64,000 nt of DNA. It comes from Phragmites australis (taxonomy: Eukaryota; Streptophyta; Magnoliopsida; Poales; Poaceae). This document shows positions 44,267 to 57,100 of the stretch, one piece after another. The notes beneath the pieces are model-generated. The model was given only the letters and a program-made list of their open reading frames with translations, ran no database searches and had not been told where the DNA came from. The stretch lies in assembly GCF_958298935.1 (NCBI RefSeq), contig NC_084932.1:4133501-4197500 (forward strand). The letters run 5' to 3'. Position 1 is the stretch's first letter; every line of letters starts with the position of its first letter. Both the position numbers and the translations under genes were made by a program.

Positions 44267-45520
44267 ATGCCGCCAAAGGTTCGTGGTCGTCGATCTGGTC
44301 GTGGAGGGCGGGGAGGACGTGGTCGCACTGCGGCGCCAGGGGGTGGCGATGCACGGTCGGTGGCTGAGTCATCCGTGCCAGAGGGAGAAGGTCAGGTTGA
44401 CCTGGTAGCTGCCATTAGAGAGATGCAAAAGGTGGTGATGAGGACACTTGGGCAGGGCCAGGGTCAGGCTGCGGGCGCGGGTCGCACCGCTGTGGCGCCC
44501 AGGACTGCTGCTGCTAGGCGTGGCAGTGGCATGATGCTGCGAGACTGGGTCGGGTTGAAGCTCGACAGCTTCGATGGGTCTGGCAGTCCAATCCAGGCAG
44601 CGTATTGGTTGGCCTATATGGTGAAGCAAGTTGAGGCTTTTGAGGTGGGGATGCAGGACAGTGTGCGTTTTGTGACTCAGCTGCTGAAGGGAGAGGCTCA
44701 GATTTGGTGGGATAATATGTTGGCTTCTAGGTCCGTGGTATTGGGCAGTCCTTCTTGGGAGGAGTTTGCTCGCCAGTACGAGCGACGGTTCTACCCTGCC
44801 GCTTTCCTCGACAAGATGCATATCAAGTTGGAACAGTTCACTCAGGACAGGAGGTCAGTGACAGAGTATGAGGTTGGCTTCAACTAGATTGTTCGGTTCG
44901 TGCCCCATGTGGCACACGATGAGGCGGAGAAGGCTCGACGCTTCCGGTAGGGGCTTCGCCCTGCCATTCGCCACACACTTGGTGCCTTCCCTATCACTGA
45001 CTTTCGTTCGATGGTGGAGCAGGCACTTGGTGTAGAGTTGCAGTTTAGCTACACTGACGATCTTCGTAAGACTTCCAGTGGAGATCAGTACAGAGGCCCT
45101 GCGGAGAGAGGGGGCCATTCTAGTGGCCCTATGCAGAGGAGGGGGAAAAGCCATCGTTACCAACCCTACCGTGGTAGCTCTGGGCCGTCGCGTTCTCCAG
45201 GAGGGAGTGTGCCTCAGACCCGCCCCTTTGCCAAGCCTGGCATGGGCATGGTCTGCTTCCGTTGTGGTGATCCGCATCGTCGCAGCGAGTGCACTTGGCG
45301 TGGGAGGTGCTCTTTGTGTGGTCTGGAGAACCACAAGGACGTGGTGTGTAGGAAGAACCCCAACTCCAAGCTGCGTTGGGAGTCCGCATCGTCCTCAGCT
45401 GGAGGGCAGTGCTCTGGGGGCTCGGTCCAGATGCTAGCTGCACCTCCTACCCCGCAGCATCTACCGGTGCCTTCTTCAGCCCTGCCGTCTGCCCCTACAC
45501 CTCCACACGGGGTTTACTAG
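44267..45520 (+). pseudogene. Tekay gag, three in-frame amber stops
   Basis: MPPKVRGRRSGRGGRGGRG starts a basic N-terminus. The Retrotrans_gag core (about 44540-44890) has LKLDSFDGSGSPIQAAYWL, GEAQIWWDNML and ARQYERRFYPAAFLDKM. The zinc knuckle is CFRCGDPHRRSEC with a second CSLCGLENHKDVVC (45261-45350). Stops are TAG at 44885, 44948 and 45518. In each place the flanks (FN.IVRFVP, RRFR.GLRP, GVY.VPQF) fit a lost CAG glutamine codon. All lie in the same frame as pol at 45551, so only three point changes separate this copy from an unbroken frame. Confidence 0.9.
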
Positions 45521-48500
45521 GTACCCCAGTTTTTCCCACCGTCGGGCTCGGTGCCACCGCAGTGGGGTTCTGCACCGACACGTTCGGGTGCAGGGACTTC
45601 TTCGTCACAGGCTGCTCCTGGGGTCTACGCTGCGCCCATAGTTGGGGGTGTGGACCGCGGTGACGTGGTGATAGGTATCATTTCAGTTGATTCTGTTGAT
45701 GCTAGTGCTTTGTTCGACTCTGGCGCTAGTTTCTCGTTTGTCTCTATGGGCTTTGCTGGTCGTGCTAGTCTTCTTGTGCAGGAAATTGATCAGGCCATGG
45801 TGGTTAACTCACCGCGTGGCCTTATCTCTAGTTGCAAGGTCTGTCCAGGCTGTCTTGTATTCTTAGCTGATGAGGAGTTCGTTGTGAATCTGGTGGTGAT
45901 TCCCTTGGAGCCATTCGATGTCATTCTTGGCATGGACTGGCTATCTCAGTACCGGGCAGTGATCGATTGTTCATGGAAGACCATCACCTTGCAGATGCCA
46001 TCTGGACGAGAGGTGATCTTTCAGGGGAGTGCTATCCAGCACACTCTCTCGTTCCTGTGCCGAATGTTTCCAGATCGTAAGATGTTAAAATCTGGGATTC
46101 TTTGGTCGTTGGTTGATGGTGCAGAAGCAGAGGTGCACTTGGAGAATATCCCAGTTGTTTGTCAGTACCCTGATATTTTTCCCAGTGAACTTCCAGGATT
46201 GCCACCTGAGCGGGAAGCAATGTGTCGCATTGAGCTAGTTCCTAGTACGAGGCCGATCTATAAGACCCCGTACCGGATGGCTCCAGTTGAGCAAGTGGAG
46301 TTGAAGAAGCAGCTAGATGAGCTCCTGGCTAAGGGCTTTGTTAGGCCGAGCACATCTCCTTGGGCTGCTCCGGTCTTATTTGTGGAAAAGAAGGATGGCA
46401 CCAAGAGGCTTTGTGTGGACTATCGGGCGCTTAATCAAGTCACCATTAAGAACAAATATCCTATGCCTCGCATCGATGTTCTCTTTGATCAGTTGAAAGG
46501 TGCTAAGGTATTCTCGAAAATTGATCTGCAGTCGGGTTACCATCAATTGCGGATCAGAGAGGAGGATATTGAGAAGACAGCTTTCAGCATGAGGTATAGA
46601 CATTTCGAGTTTGTAGTTATGTCCTTTGGACTAACGAATGCTCCTGCTGCTTTTATGGAGGCAATGAACAGGATGTTTCATGAGTACCTTGATGTCTTCG
46701 TGGTGGTTTTCATCGATGATATCCTTGTCTATTCGAAGACTAAGGAGGAGCATGCTGTGCATCTTGGCTTGGTATTGGATACTCTTCGGAAGAACCAGTT
46801 TTATGCAAAACTCAAGAAGTGTGCCTTTTGGTTATCCGAAGTGGGTTTCCTTGGGCATGTTATCAATGAGAATGGTATCACCGTTGACCCAAAGAATGTT
46901 GCATCAGTGGTCAAATGGCGGAGGCCGATCAGTGTGACTGAGGTCAGAAGTTTCCTTGGGCTCGCAGGCTATTATCGGCGTTTCGTGCAAGATTTCTCCA
47001 TCATTGCTAAGCCAATGACCAGGCTTACTCAGAAGGGGGTTCCTTTTGCTTGGACTGATGAGTGTGAGGCATGCTTCCAGATGTTAAAGAATAATTTGGT
47101 TAATGCGTCTATTCTTTCTTTGCCCGTGAGTGGCAAGCGCTACACCGTGTACACAGATGCTTCCCGGATTGGTTTGGGTTGTGTGCTAATGCAGGAGGGC
47201 CGTGTCATCGCTTATGCTTCCAGGCAGTTGAAGTCTCATCAGCAGAATTATCCCACTCATGATCTTGAATTAGCTGCGGTTATCTTTGCATTGAAAACTT
47301 GGAGGCACTACCTTTATGGGGAGTCGTGCGACATCTTCACCGATCATAAGAGTCTCAAGTACATCTTCACTCAGCGAGAGCTGAATTTGAGGCAACGTAG
47401 ATGGCTAGAGTTGATAAAGGACTATGATCTGGTGATTCAGTACCATCCAGGCAAGGCTAATGTGGTGGCTGATGCTTTAAGCAGGTCAGGTGTCCCTAGG
47501 ACGGTGATGTCTTTGATCTCAGAGTTTGAGCGGATGCATGTATCTTTCTGTTTCGCAGGTGTTGCGCAAGAGGAGACACAAATGATCATTCAGACTGCCA
47601 TACCCGAGCGTGTTCGTGAGGCTCAGCAGCATGATCGGCTCCTTTCTAATGTAAAGAAGAGGATCTTCGAGGGCCGGTCCCGTGAATTCAGTTTAGACGA
47701 GGATGGTGTAGTTAGTTTCAGAGGCCGTCTTTGTGTGCCCCAGAAGTCCGAGGTGAAGGCAGATATCCTTCATGAGGCTCACCGTACGCCATACTCTGTG
47801 CATCCGGGTGAGACTAAGATGTACCGTGATCTGAAGCAGCTCTTTTGGTGGCAGCGTATGAGGGTTGACATTGCTAAGTATGTTGCTTCTTGTGGCGTGT
47901 GCCAGCAGGTGAAGGCCGAGCATAAGCGGCCTGCCGGTTTGTTGCAGCCTTTACCAGTTCCCGAGTGGAAATGGGAGTGTGTCGCGATGGACTTTGTGAT
48001 TGGCTTGCCTCGCTCTCCTCGTGGTCGAGACGCTATATGGGTTGTCGTGGACAGGCTTACTAAATCCGCGCACTTTATTCCCATGAAGATGACTAACTCT
48101 GCGCAGGATTTGGCTCCCTTTTATATTAGGGAAGTGGTTAGATTGCATGGAGTGCCGAAGTCAATTGTTTCGGATCGGGACTCCAAGTTTGTATCTCACT
48201 TTTGGCAGAGCTTGCAGAGTGCTTTGGGCACGAAGCTCACTCTTAGCACAGCTTTCCACCCACAGACGGATGGTCAGTCAGAGCGGACAATCCAAACACT
48301 AGAGGATATGTTGCGTGCCTGCGTGTTGTCTTGGAAGGGCAGTTGGGAGGACCATCTAGCTTTAGTTGAGTTTGCTTACAACAACAGCTTTCAAGCAAGT
48401 ATCAAGATGGCTCCTTTCGAGGCTTTATATGGTCGAAAGTGTGTTTCTCCTCTTTGTTGGAATGCGGTGGGCGAGAAATCTTTGCTTGTTCCAGACTTTG

Positions 48501-49081
48501 TTCAGCAGACCTCAGAAAAGGTGCAGGAGATTCGCCAGAATCTGTTGGCCGCGCAGAGCCGACAGAAGAGCTATGCTGATATTCGGTGTCGTGATCTGGA
48601 GTTTGCTGTTGGAGATCTCGTGCTTCTTAGGGTATCGCCGACCAGAGGCATTGTTCGCTTTGGTACCACCGGGAAGCTCAGCCCGCGGTACATTGGTCCG
48701 TTTCCGATTGTGACTCGTGTTGGTAGTTTGGCCTATCGTCTGGAGTTGCCGAACTCGATGAGGGGAGTGCATAATGTGTTCCATGTTTCTATGCTACGAA
48801 AATATCTCCGCGACCCTGAGCATAAGATCGATTTGGAGTCTATCACGGTGGAACAGGATCTCACCGTGGAGTGTCATCCGGTGTGCATCTTGGACTCATC
48901 TGAGCGAGTCATGCGGAGGAGGACCATCAAGTATGTGAAGGTCCTTTGGTCAAATCAGACTGAACGTGAGGCAACATGGGAACTTGAGGATCAAGTACGA
49001 AAGAAGTATCCTGAGCTCTTCGGAACTGGTGAGTATTGTTGCTTATCATCGTTTATGTTTTGTTGCCCTCTCTTATCGTAG
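45521..49081 (+). CDS. Tekay pol: protease, reverse transcriptase, RNase H, integrase, chromodomain
   Basis: An open frame downstream of the last gag stop. In order: protease [18 protein letters not shown] (about 45700-45745); reverse transcriptase from [17 protein letters not shown] through VDYRALNQ to [10 protein letters not shown] (about 46260-46740); RNase [16 protein letters not shown] through ADALSRSG (about 47150-47490); integrase zinc finger [17 protein letters not shown] with CGVCQQVK, and DDE core [33 protein letters not shown] (about 47770-48290); chromodomain [17 protein letters not shown] to [17 protein letters not shown] (about 48880-49020). Catalytic residues look intact. Because gag-pol is normally one polyprotein made from 44267, pol would not be produced efficiently here. 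Product acts in cytoplasmic particles and at chromatin. Confidence 0.9.
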   Translation, partial: VPQFFPPSGSVPPQWGSAPTRSGAGTSSSQAAPGVYAAPIVGGVDRGDVVIGIISVDSVDASALFDSGASFSFVSMGFAGRASLLVQEIDQAMVVNSPRGLISSCKVCPGCLVFLADEEFVVNLVVIPLEPFDVILGMDWLSQYRAVIDCSWKTITLQMPSGREVIFQGSAIQHTLSFLCRMFPDRKMLKSGILWSLVDGAEAEVHLENIPVVCQYPDIFPSELPGLPPEREAMCRIELVPSTRPIYKTPYRMAPVEQVELKKQLDELLAKGFVRPSTSPWAAPVLFVEKKDGTKRLCVDYRALNQVTIKNKYPMPRIDVLFDQLKGAKVFSKIDLQSGYHQLRIREEDIEKTAFSMRYRHFEFVVMSFGLTNAPAAFMEAMNRMFHEYLDVFVVVFIDDILVYSKTKEEHAVHLGLVLDTLRKNQFYAKLKKCAFWLSEVGFLGHVINENGITVDPKNVASVVKWRRPISVTEVRSFLGLAGYYRRFVQDFSIIAKPMTRLTQKGVPFAWTDECEACFQMLKNNLVNASILSLPVSGKRYTVYTDASRIGLGCVLMQEGRVIAYASRQLKSHQQNYPTHDLELAAVIFALKTWRHYLYGESCDIFTDHKSLKYIFTQRELNLRQRRWLELIKDYDLVIQYHPGKANVVADALSRSGVPRTVMSLISEFERMHVSFCFAGVAQEETQMIIQTAIPERVREAQQHDRLLSNVKKRIFEGRSREFSLDEDGVVSFRGRLCVPQKSEVKADILHEAHRTPYSVHPGETKMYRDLKQLFWWQRMRVDIAKYVASCGVCQQVKAEHKRPAGLLQPLPVPEWKWECVAMDFVIGLPRSPRGRDAIWVVVDRLTKSAHFIPMKMTNSAQDLAPFYIREVVRLHGVPKSIVSDRDSKFVSHFWQSLQSALGTKLTLSTAFHPQTDGQSERTIQTLEDMLRACVLSWKGSWEDHLALVEFAYNNSFQASIKMAPFEALYGRKCVSPLCWNAVGEKSLLVPDFVQQTSEKVQEIRQNLLAAQSRQKSYADIRCRDLEFAVGDLVLLRVSPTRGIVRFGTTGKLSPRYIGPFPIVTRVGSLAYRLELPNSMRGVHNVFHVSMLRKYLRDPEHKIDLESITVEQDLTVECHPVCILDSSERVMRRRTIKYVKVLWSNQTEREATWELEDQVRKKYPELFGTGEYCCLSSFMFCCPLLS

Positions 49082-49133
49082 AATCGGAGCGGCAGAATTC
49101 GGGGACGAATTCCTCTAAGGGGGGGGGGGAGAA

Positions 49134-51347
49134 TGTAATACCGAATTTTTGAGAGAGAAAAAAAAGAGTTTTGACAAAAAGTTGACTTTTGATCCGTTGC
49201 TCGTATGGCCGATCGGAGACCGTTGTTGCGTTCATCTCGTCGAGACGAACCCATTTTGCTATTCATATGTCCGTTCCGGGCACTTTCTGACCCGTAGCAA
49301 GCCCAATAAATTTAGACCGTTCGTTGTTTAAAAAAAATAAAATAAAAAAGGGATAAGTATTGGATGGATCGGTCCTCAACCCGATCCATCCAGATACATC
49401 GAGCTCTCGCATTTCTCTCTCTCTCGCGCGTCTCTCTCTCTCTCTCCTGTTGCTTGCCGCCGGCCGCCGCTGCTTGCCTGTGCAGTACTGCGCCACCGGC
49501 CGCCGTCTCCTCCACCGGACCAGCTGCACGCCGCCGCCGGCCGCCGAGCCCCTGCTGCCACCGTGCTGCTGCTGCGCCGCGTCGCGCCGCGCCGCGCCGT
49601 CGGTCGCCGCCGCCGGCCGCTGTGGTCGCTCTCCCTCTCTCTGTCCTGTCCGAGCTAGCCAGCAGCAGCTGAACCGAGTAAGCCAAAGGAGCCAGCCGAA
49701 GCAACGCCGAGCAGGAAGAAGAAGCGAGGAAGAAAAGAAAAGAAAAGAGAAAAGGAAAAAAAAGGGAAGAAAAAAAAAAGGAAAAAGAAGAAAAAGGGAA
49801 AAGTTGGAAATTTCGGATTTTCGTCGGATTCGTCGTCAATCTTTCGAAGGCAATTTCTCGGTAATTTCTAGACATTTGTGGTTGAATTAAATCAAATCAA
49901 TCAATTCCTGTCGTATCATTTCATGTGATCAATAGTCTGATTCGTTTCGATAATCATTATTGATTCGAAGATACGACATCCGAGTTGAAATATTCATTTC
50001 GATCATCAGAGCGAAGTCTAATTAGTGAGATTTTAGTTCGGCTTTGAATTGGAAATAGTGTATCGTTTCATGTGATACAGTTTATGTTTAGTTTTCCGAA
50101 ATATAGGCGTACCAATGGCGTGGACGTTATTCTTTTTCGGTAATTAGTTTAGGTGCCTTTGGCGTATTAACGTGGATCCACTTTTATTTCGTCGTTGCGG
50201 CGTCGTTGTGCTAATGGTGTGTCTGTTCAGGTGGTGTGACCTCAGGTCACAACCAGCGCCCGGCTTCATCGTCGGTAAAGGCAAGTGAATGTATTGTATG
50301 ACTACGCTTTAATCTATTATTGGGTTGCCTACATTCTTTAATTACAATGCATTCATCTGATCTGAATAACTGATTATGAGCTGGTTACTATGTTGTTTAC
50401 TTTTCCAGAAGTTTACTCGATGATTGATTTATGAAGTGCAGTAAGTACGATATGCCATTCTGCAGTTGTTCATTATTATTTTATGCAATGTTTTTTTAAG
50501 TCTCAAGCATTTTCCGGGAGTTATGTTGGTTATGCTTGAAGCACGTCATACATATACATCTCATGCATTGGAAGTTTGTCGTCGTCTTCTGGCCGCGACC
50601 GTACCGGTACAGTACCGTATGTCACTCGAGGAGGGGTACGGTGCACACCCTTACGTTACCTGAGGAGGGGTAAGGGTGAGGAGAGCATGTCATGTGCATG
50701 GTTATGTCTTCTTATGAAATTCAATGAATCACTTGCATCAAATCTTATTTCCTTTAGTTAGCTTGTATATAGATATATGTGCGGTTCTGAAGGCTTATAC
50801 CAACCGAATGTTAAAATGTTTAATGTTATCGTTGGACTTGTTTAGTCATAATTGTTTCTCCTAGTGTTGGCGGTCTGTTTCATTACTAGTTTCTATTTAG
50901 AATTGTTAGCACATTCAGCGGTGGCTAAATAGCTTTTGTTAAAGTACCTTTCACTTGCTGAGATTTTTGAATCTCACCCGTGCTTTCTTTCCAGGTTCCT
51001 TTTGAGGTGTCAATCGCTTGCGGGATGGGTAGCTACACGTCGCCTGCACGTTCACTTTTTTTTTGGGCTAAACTTGATGCCCTGTCAGATATTGTCTTTT
51101 GCCCTGTAATGTTTATATAGTAAGTTTGATGGTGGTTCAGTGGTTTGGTCGAGGCTTGTACCTCGTTTGCTAGGATCTGATTTTTGCTAGTGTGATATTC
51201 TATATCTGTTCTGTCTGGTTTTGTTGTTGCCTGTTGTACCTCCACTTTCAGGGGAGGTGCTGCTGAAATTTTTCCTCAGCTTTCGGCAGATTTTGTAGGT
51301 TGGCCTAAGTGACCTTCCGGGCTTGTTTTGGTCCCCGGGGTGTTACA
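49134..51347 (+). repeat. Tekay 3' LTR
   Basis: 2214 bp. It is longer than the 5' copy mainly because of an extra segment at about 50624-50691 (CTCGAGGAGGGGTACGGTGC to GAGGAGAGC), bracketed by ATGTCA repeats. The 5' LTR has a single ATGTCA there. Confidence 0.93.
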
Positions 51348-51352
51348 CCTGT

Positions 51353-53277
51353 CGCCAGCATCGACGGGCGTGAAGTAGCCGAACACTACCTCTTCCTCAA
51401 TGGTAGCACCTGAAAAAGCAGCGTGAGTACGAAGGTATTTGCAAGACTTAATCCATAATGGGTACATATAAATAACCTGACTCCAAGGATTATAAATTTG
51501 GATGAAATAGCAAGGAATCAGTTATAAAGGTTAAGTGAGTTTATATGCAAAAGCATTCTTAGACTCTAGCATGCGAGCTTCTACAACACTACACTTGTAC
51601 CCTCCTATCCAAATATTATCAACATGACCATAATTGTAACATGAACCATCTCAACTCATCATCTATGACACCAACACTTCCTAACATGTCACAACAACAT
51701 CTCAATATTGAAACTCTACGACTGATGCAAATGGACAAAAGCATGCTCATAAACAAGAGCGTGACAATTCGAATTGATCTGACATCCTGCAGGGGGTACT
51801 TTTTTACCCACACGACTCAACTACCTTTCGACTTGCATGACCACACATGTCGACACAAAGGGTACTCATGTCAACCTTTCTCAATAAGCTCCAACTGATT
51901 GGGACATGCGTCTCTAGGTGCGGGGGTCATCTAGAACTACTCCTAGAGCAAACTAGATACCCCTACAAGCCTATTATGCCCACGCCACCTGAGACGTTCA
52001 AGCCAAAGGATCACAACTATAAAGGTATTCGGCTTATCCGTCCCACATTAGGATATGTGGTAAGTACGAAAAAGTGTTAAAGTCAACTGCACCAATAATA
52101 AGTGCTTAACCGATGCAAGCGATCGATGGCATTTGGGTTCCTCTCCCGACCTACACCTATTACCGCCCACATCTCGCCTCATCCTCACAACTCATACATC
52201 CCAACATCATAATTATCCTTGTGAACAAGTGAATAAGCCCTAAGCTCACGAATGATGGTTGAACAACTGATCGACTTCTACTGAGGACCTATGCATTGCT
52301 AAACATTTTAGAAATCTTTTAGTTTAAACATCATGTTAAAACCAAGTTACAAGGATACATGTCATCAATAATTCAAGGCAGGAGAATTAATGCATCAACA
52401 TAGGTGCTACCCACAAAGCCCAACATCGACTCACTAACATGCACAACATACATATAGCATAATTTATCTAATTAGACATCATGTGATCCAAAGTATAAGG
52501 TGCAGTATGCTTAGATGCTTACCTTTCTGCTTCGGCGCTTGTCTGACACTTCCTGCACAACACTCATAAAACTCCGGTGGTTCGGTATCGCCTTCGATCA
52601 CTTGAACCGTTGGCGTGTTGCTCTCTAAATAAGTCGATAATGTATCAAACAAGAAAATGGCGATGAACATGTATGCTTATGATGTATGAATCACAAATGG
52701 TATGAAAAGCGCCGTATTTCAAAAACATTTGCAAAAGATCGCCAAATGATTTGGGTTAGAAAAGGTTTGAACCTCGTATAAGATGATCAAAACCTACTGT
52801 GTACTGTGCAGCTGGCGGCCAGACCGGAAGAATTGGCTGTCAGACCGTCGGGTTGCAGAGAGATTTGTGCTCTGGTGGTTAGACCGTGGGGTCTGGCGGT
52901 CAGACTAGCCCTAGTGGCGGTCTGACTCCTGACTATGGAGTCTGAAATGGTACTAATTGGCTAAGTGTCATTCCGGCAGTCGGACCAACCATAATGGCAG
53001 TCAGACAACTGGGCCCTGTCGGCGCCACCTCGGCGAGGTCATTGACAAAGACTTCGACGTTTCCTTTGACCACAAAGGGTACCAAAACACTCTCGGAGAC
53101 TAGTGGAGTGCTTCTAGGGTAATTTAGACAACATTCACCGAGCCAAACATGGAGAACTCCATGGATGGGATATAGGCTAGGGTGGAGTTCGTGTCTAAAC
53201 GGAATGGAGACCGATTATAGCTCGGGAACGATAGGGAAATGGTAGGGGGTGTCTCACCTCAGCGTAGGGAAGCTTCC
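51353..53277 (-). repeat. Middle part of the 2.95-kb solo LTR
   Basis: No gene is present. It is LTR sequence of the host solo LTR between the two nested elements, with degenerate GGCGGTCAGACCG words at 52810-52990. Small ORFs (51641-52080, 52479-52670) match nothing. Confidence 0.75.
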
Positions 53278-54196
53278 TAATATGAACAAGGGTTCCCGAT
53301 CTTCTGAAAGGTTCTGGTAACTCTCGATTTGGTGGAAACGAGACACAAGTCGATCCGGCTTCCGAACAACACGATCCGAAACCCCGCAATCGCAGCACCA
53401 CGTCTCCTCTGGTTATCAACCGGCGTTGCACGGTTGACCTCGCCAAGAAGGCTAAAATCCTTGCCTGCGAATCGAAGAACACAAGCAAGAACAAGGAAGA
53501 ATGCAACCAAATTGCAGATGAATGATTAATCTCACGAGTTGGGGTCTCACAAACCGACGAAACGGCGAAACTGTTCTTGACAGAATAATCTAAGCAAAAC
53601 CCGCCCTAACGAGAGCGGCGGCGGCTGATAATAAGGGTCTAGGGTCATCACACCCCCTGGTCACGCCCCCCTAATGGGCTCAACGACGATACACGGCCCA
53701 ACGGACCAAAAAAACGGTGACGCAGCACCGGGACAGATTCTGGATGCTGACTTGTTTCGACGTTTCCCGTTGACTCAGAAGGAATTTGGATCTCAAACCA
53801 ACGCCATTGGTTTCCTTATGAAATTATCTTTCCAACCATATGTGAATCGTCGAAAACGGAGTCCGGATGCGTCCTGGGCGTCCGTTTTACTGCTCGCTGG
53901 TCCTGGAGGTCGAGGCTGATTCGGACTCGAGTTGGACTGGACCTCCTGCTGTTGTTGGACGTCCTAGTTGCTCCTCCACGCCTCCAAGCCTTCCTCTATG
54001 TGTCTCCTTGTCCTCTCCATGATTCCTAACCAACACATAATTATTAGGTAGTAATCTATTCTCAAAATTATATAAAGAGTTGCTTAGGAACGAGCTCACC
54101 TCTAAATTTAATTGTCGTGCGCGAGCTCTTGTGATTGGACCTTGAAAGTTCAATGGAGGATCATTGTATGTATCCGAGGGAGTGATGTCCTCATCA
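53278..54196 (-). repeat. CRM-like 3' LTR
   Basis: 919 bp and equal in length to the other LTR. Its first 310 bases encode the last roughly 103 residues of the polyprotein. Confidence 0.93.
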
Positions 54197-57100
54197 TCCT
54201 CCCCCTCTTGAATTGGAGTCGTCCTCGACTCAAGCTCATCATCGGCTCCCAAGTAAGGTTTCAAATCTGCAATGTTAAAAGAAGGACTAACCCCGAACTC
54301 GGGTGGCAACTCAAGTTTATATGCATTATCATTTATTTTCTCAATTATCTTATAAGGACCAGCAGCTCTTGGCATTAATTTAGACTTACGCAGCTCTGGA
54401 AACCTATCTTTTCTTAAATGTAACCACACTAAATCACCCGGTTCAAGTTTGACTTCTTTCCTACCTTCACTACCAGCAATTCTATACTTTTCATTCATCT
54501 TTTCGATATTTATTTTAGTTGTTTCATGCAACTTACGAATAAAATCAGCACGTGCACTAGCATCACTATGTGTTCTTTCAGTGGTAGGTAAAGGCAAAAG
54601 ATCAATAGGAGCGCGAGGGGTAAAACCATACACTACCTGAAAAGGATTTACCTTGGTGGTAGAATGTGTTGCCCGATTATAAGCAAACTCCACGTGGGGC
54701 AAACATTCTTCCCACATCTTCAAATTTTTCTTCAAAATAGCTCTCAACATGGTACCCAAAGTGCGGTTCACTACCTCCGTTTGGCCATCAGTTTGTGGGT
54801 GGCAAGTAGTAGAAAACAATAGTTTTGTACCCAACTTATTCCATAGAGTACGCCAAAAGTGACTCAAAAATTTAGCGTCGCGATCTGAAACAATAGTAGA
54901 AGGCATACCATGCAAGCGAACAATCTCTTTGAAAAAGAGGTTAGCAATATAAACGGCATCATCACTTTTATGACAAGGTATAAAATGTGCCATCTTAGAA
55001 AAATGATCCACAACAACAAAAATGCTATCCCTCCCCCTCTTAGTCCTAGGCAATCCCAAAACAAAGTCCATCGAAATATCTGCCCAAGGAATAGAAGGAA
55101 CAGGAAGAGGCATATACAAACCATGTGGATTCAAGCGAGACTTAGCCTTTTGACATGTGGTACAGCGTGCCACGAACCGCTCAACATCTCTCCTCATCTT
55201 TGGCCAAAAGAAATGTGTGGCCAACATATCCTCCGTCTTCTTAGCACCAAAATATCCCATCAATCCTCCTCCATGTGCTTCCTGCAACAACAAAAGACGA
55301 ACGGAACCAACTGGAATGCATAGACGGTTAGCTCTAAACACAAATCCATCATTGATCACAAACTTGTTCCATGTACGTCCCTCTTTACAGTTCAGCAATA
55401 CATCTTTAAAATCAGGATCAAGCACATATTGTTCTTTTATTGAGTCAAGTCCAAAAATTCTATAATCAAGTTGGGACAACAAAGCATATCGTCTAGACAA
55501 AGCATCAGCAATTATATTATCCTTCCCTTTCTTGTGTTTGATAACATAAGGAAAAGATTCAATAAATTCAACCCACTTAGCATGTCTACGATTCAGATTA
55601 TTTTGAGAACGAAGATACTTAAGCGATTCATGATCTGAATGTATAACAAATTCTTTAGGCCACAAATAATGACGCCACGTCTCTAAAGAACGTACAAGTG
55701 CATACAATTCCTTATCATACGTAGAGTAATTAAGAACAGGGCCATGCAATTTTTCGCTAAAGTATGCAACGGGCTTACCTTCTTGCATCAAAACACCTCC
55801 AATGCCAACTCCACTAGCATCACATTCTAGCTCAAAGGTCTTACCAAAATTTGGAAGTTGCAGCAATGGCGCGTGCGTAAGCTTGTCCTTCAAAGTGTCA
55901 AAGGACTCCTCTTGTGCCTTACCCCAATGGAACACCACACCTTTCTTTGTCAACTCGTGTAAGGGGGTAGCAATGGCGCTGAAATCCTTCACGAAACGAC
56001 GATAAAAACCTGCAAGTCCAAGAAAACTTCTCACCTGTTTGATGTTTTGGGGCACCGGCCAACTCTTTATGGCTTCAATTTTCATCTCATCCACCTCAAT
56101 TCCCTGTGGAGTAATAACATAGCCAAGAAAAGAGACTCGATCCGTGCAAAAGATGCACTTCTCAAGGTTACCAAATAAACGTGCATCACGTAAAGCATTA
56201 AAAACAGCACGTAAGTGATCCATATGTTCATCCAAAGACTTGCTATAAATCAATATGTCATCAAAGTAAACCACCACAAATCGTCCAATAAAAACTCTTA
56301 AAACCTCATTCATCAAACGCATGAAAGTGCTAGGTGCATTAGTTAAACCAAAAGGCATTACTAACCACTCATATAATCCGAATTTAGTTTTGAAAGCTGT
56401 TTTCCATTCATCTCCAAGTTTCATTCTAATTTGGTGGTAACCACTACGCAAGTCGATCTTTGTAAAAATTACAGAGCCACATAACTCATCAAGCATATCA
56501 TCAAGTCTAGGAATAGGATGGCGATATCTAATAGTAATGTTATTGATGGCTCTACAATCAACACACATACGCCAAGTACCATCTTTCTTAGGAACCAAAA
56601 TCACAGGAACAGCACAAGGACTAAGGCTCTCACGTACATACCCGCGGTCCAAAAGCTCTTGGACTTGCCGCTGAATTTCCTTAGTCTCCTCGGGATTGGT
56701 TCGATACGCAGCACGATTTGGCAATGTTGCTCCCGGGATCAAATCGATTTGATGCTCTATCCCTCTCATAGGTGGCAGTCCCGGGGGTATCTCAGCTGGG
56801 AAAATATCCTCATACTCCTGCAAAAGGTTAGTGGCAGCAGGAGGTATCGAACTAATAACATCATCAAGCGAATACAAAACTCGTTTGCAAACCAAGGTGT
56901 AGCAAATATCATTATTAGAAATTTCAGCAAGGTCACTTTTTAGTGCAAGCATAACACCACCCTTCAATTTTATGCCCTCTACCTTAGAACTAGGTGCAGA
57001 CTTATCCTTTTTAGGTGGATAAAGAGAATTAGCAACTTGCTGATTTTCAGATTTAGTATCACGCAAAATAGCAGCTCGTTCTTTATCAGCTTGTACAATT

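Larger units (their letters stand above)
41931..51347 (+). mobile_element. Complete Tekay-type chromovirus, target CCTGT duplicated
   Basis: 9417 bp with LTRs 41931-44086 and 49134-51347, target CCTGT at 41926-41930 and 51348-51352. The primer-binding site TGGTATCAGAGC is at 44089-44100 and the polypurine tract AAGGGGGGGGGGAGA just before 49132. Gag-pol occupies one frame (44267-49081) with three amber stops. A C-terminal chromodomain and LTRs over 2 kb fit the Tekay (Del) clade. By eye I count about 47 LTR differences in about 2140 aligned bases, about 2.2%, or under 1 million years at the usual grass LTR rate of 1.3e-8. Confidence 0.93.
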
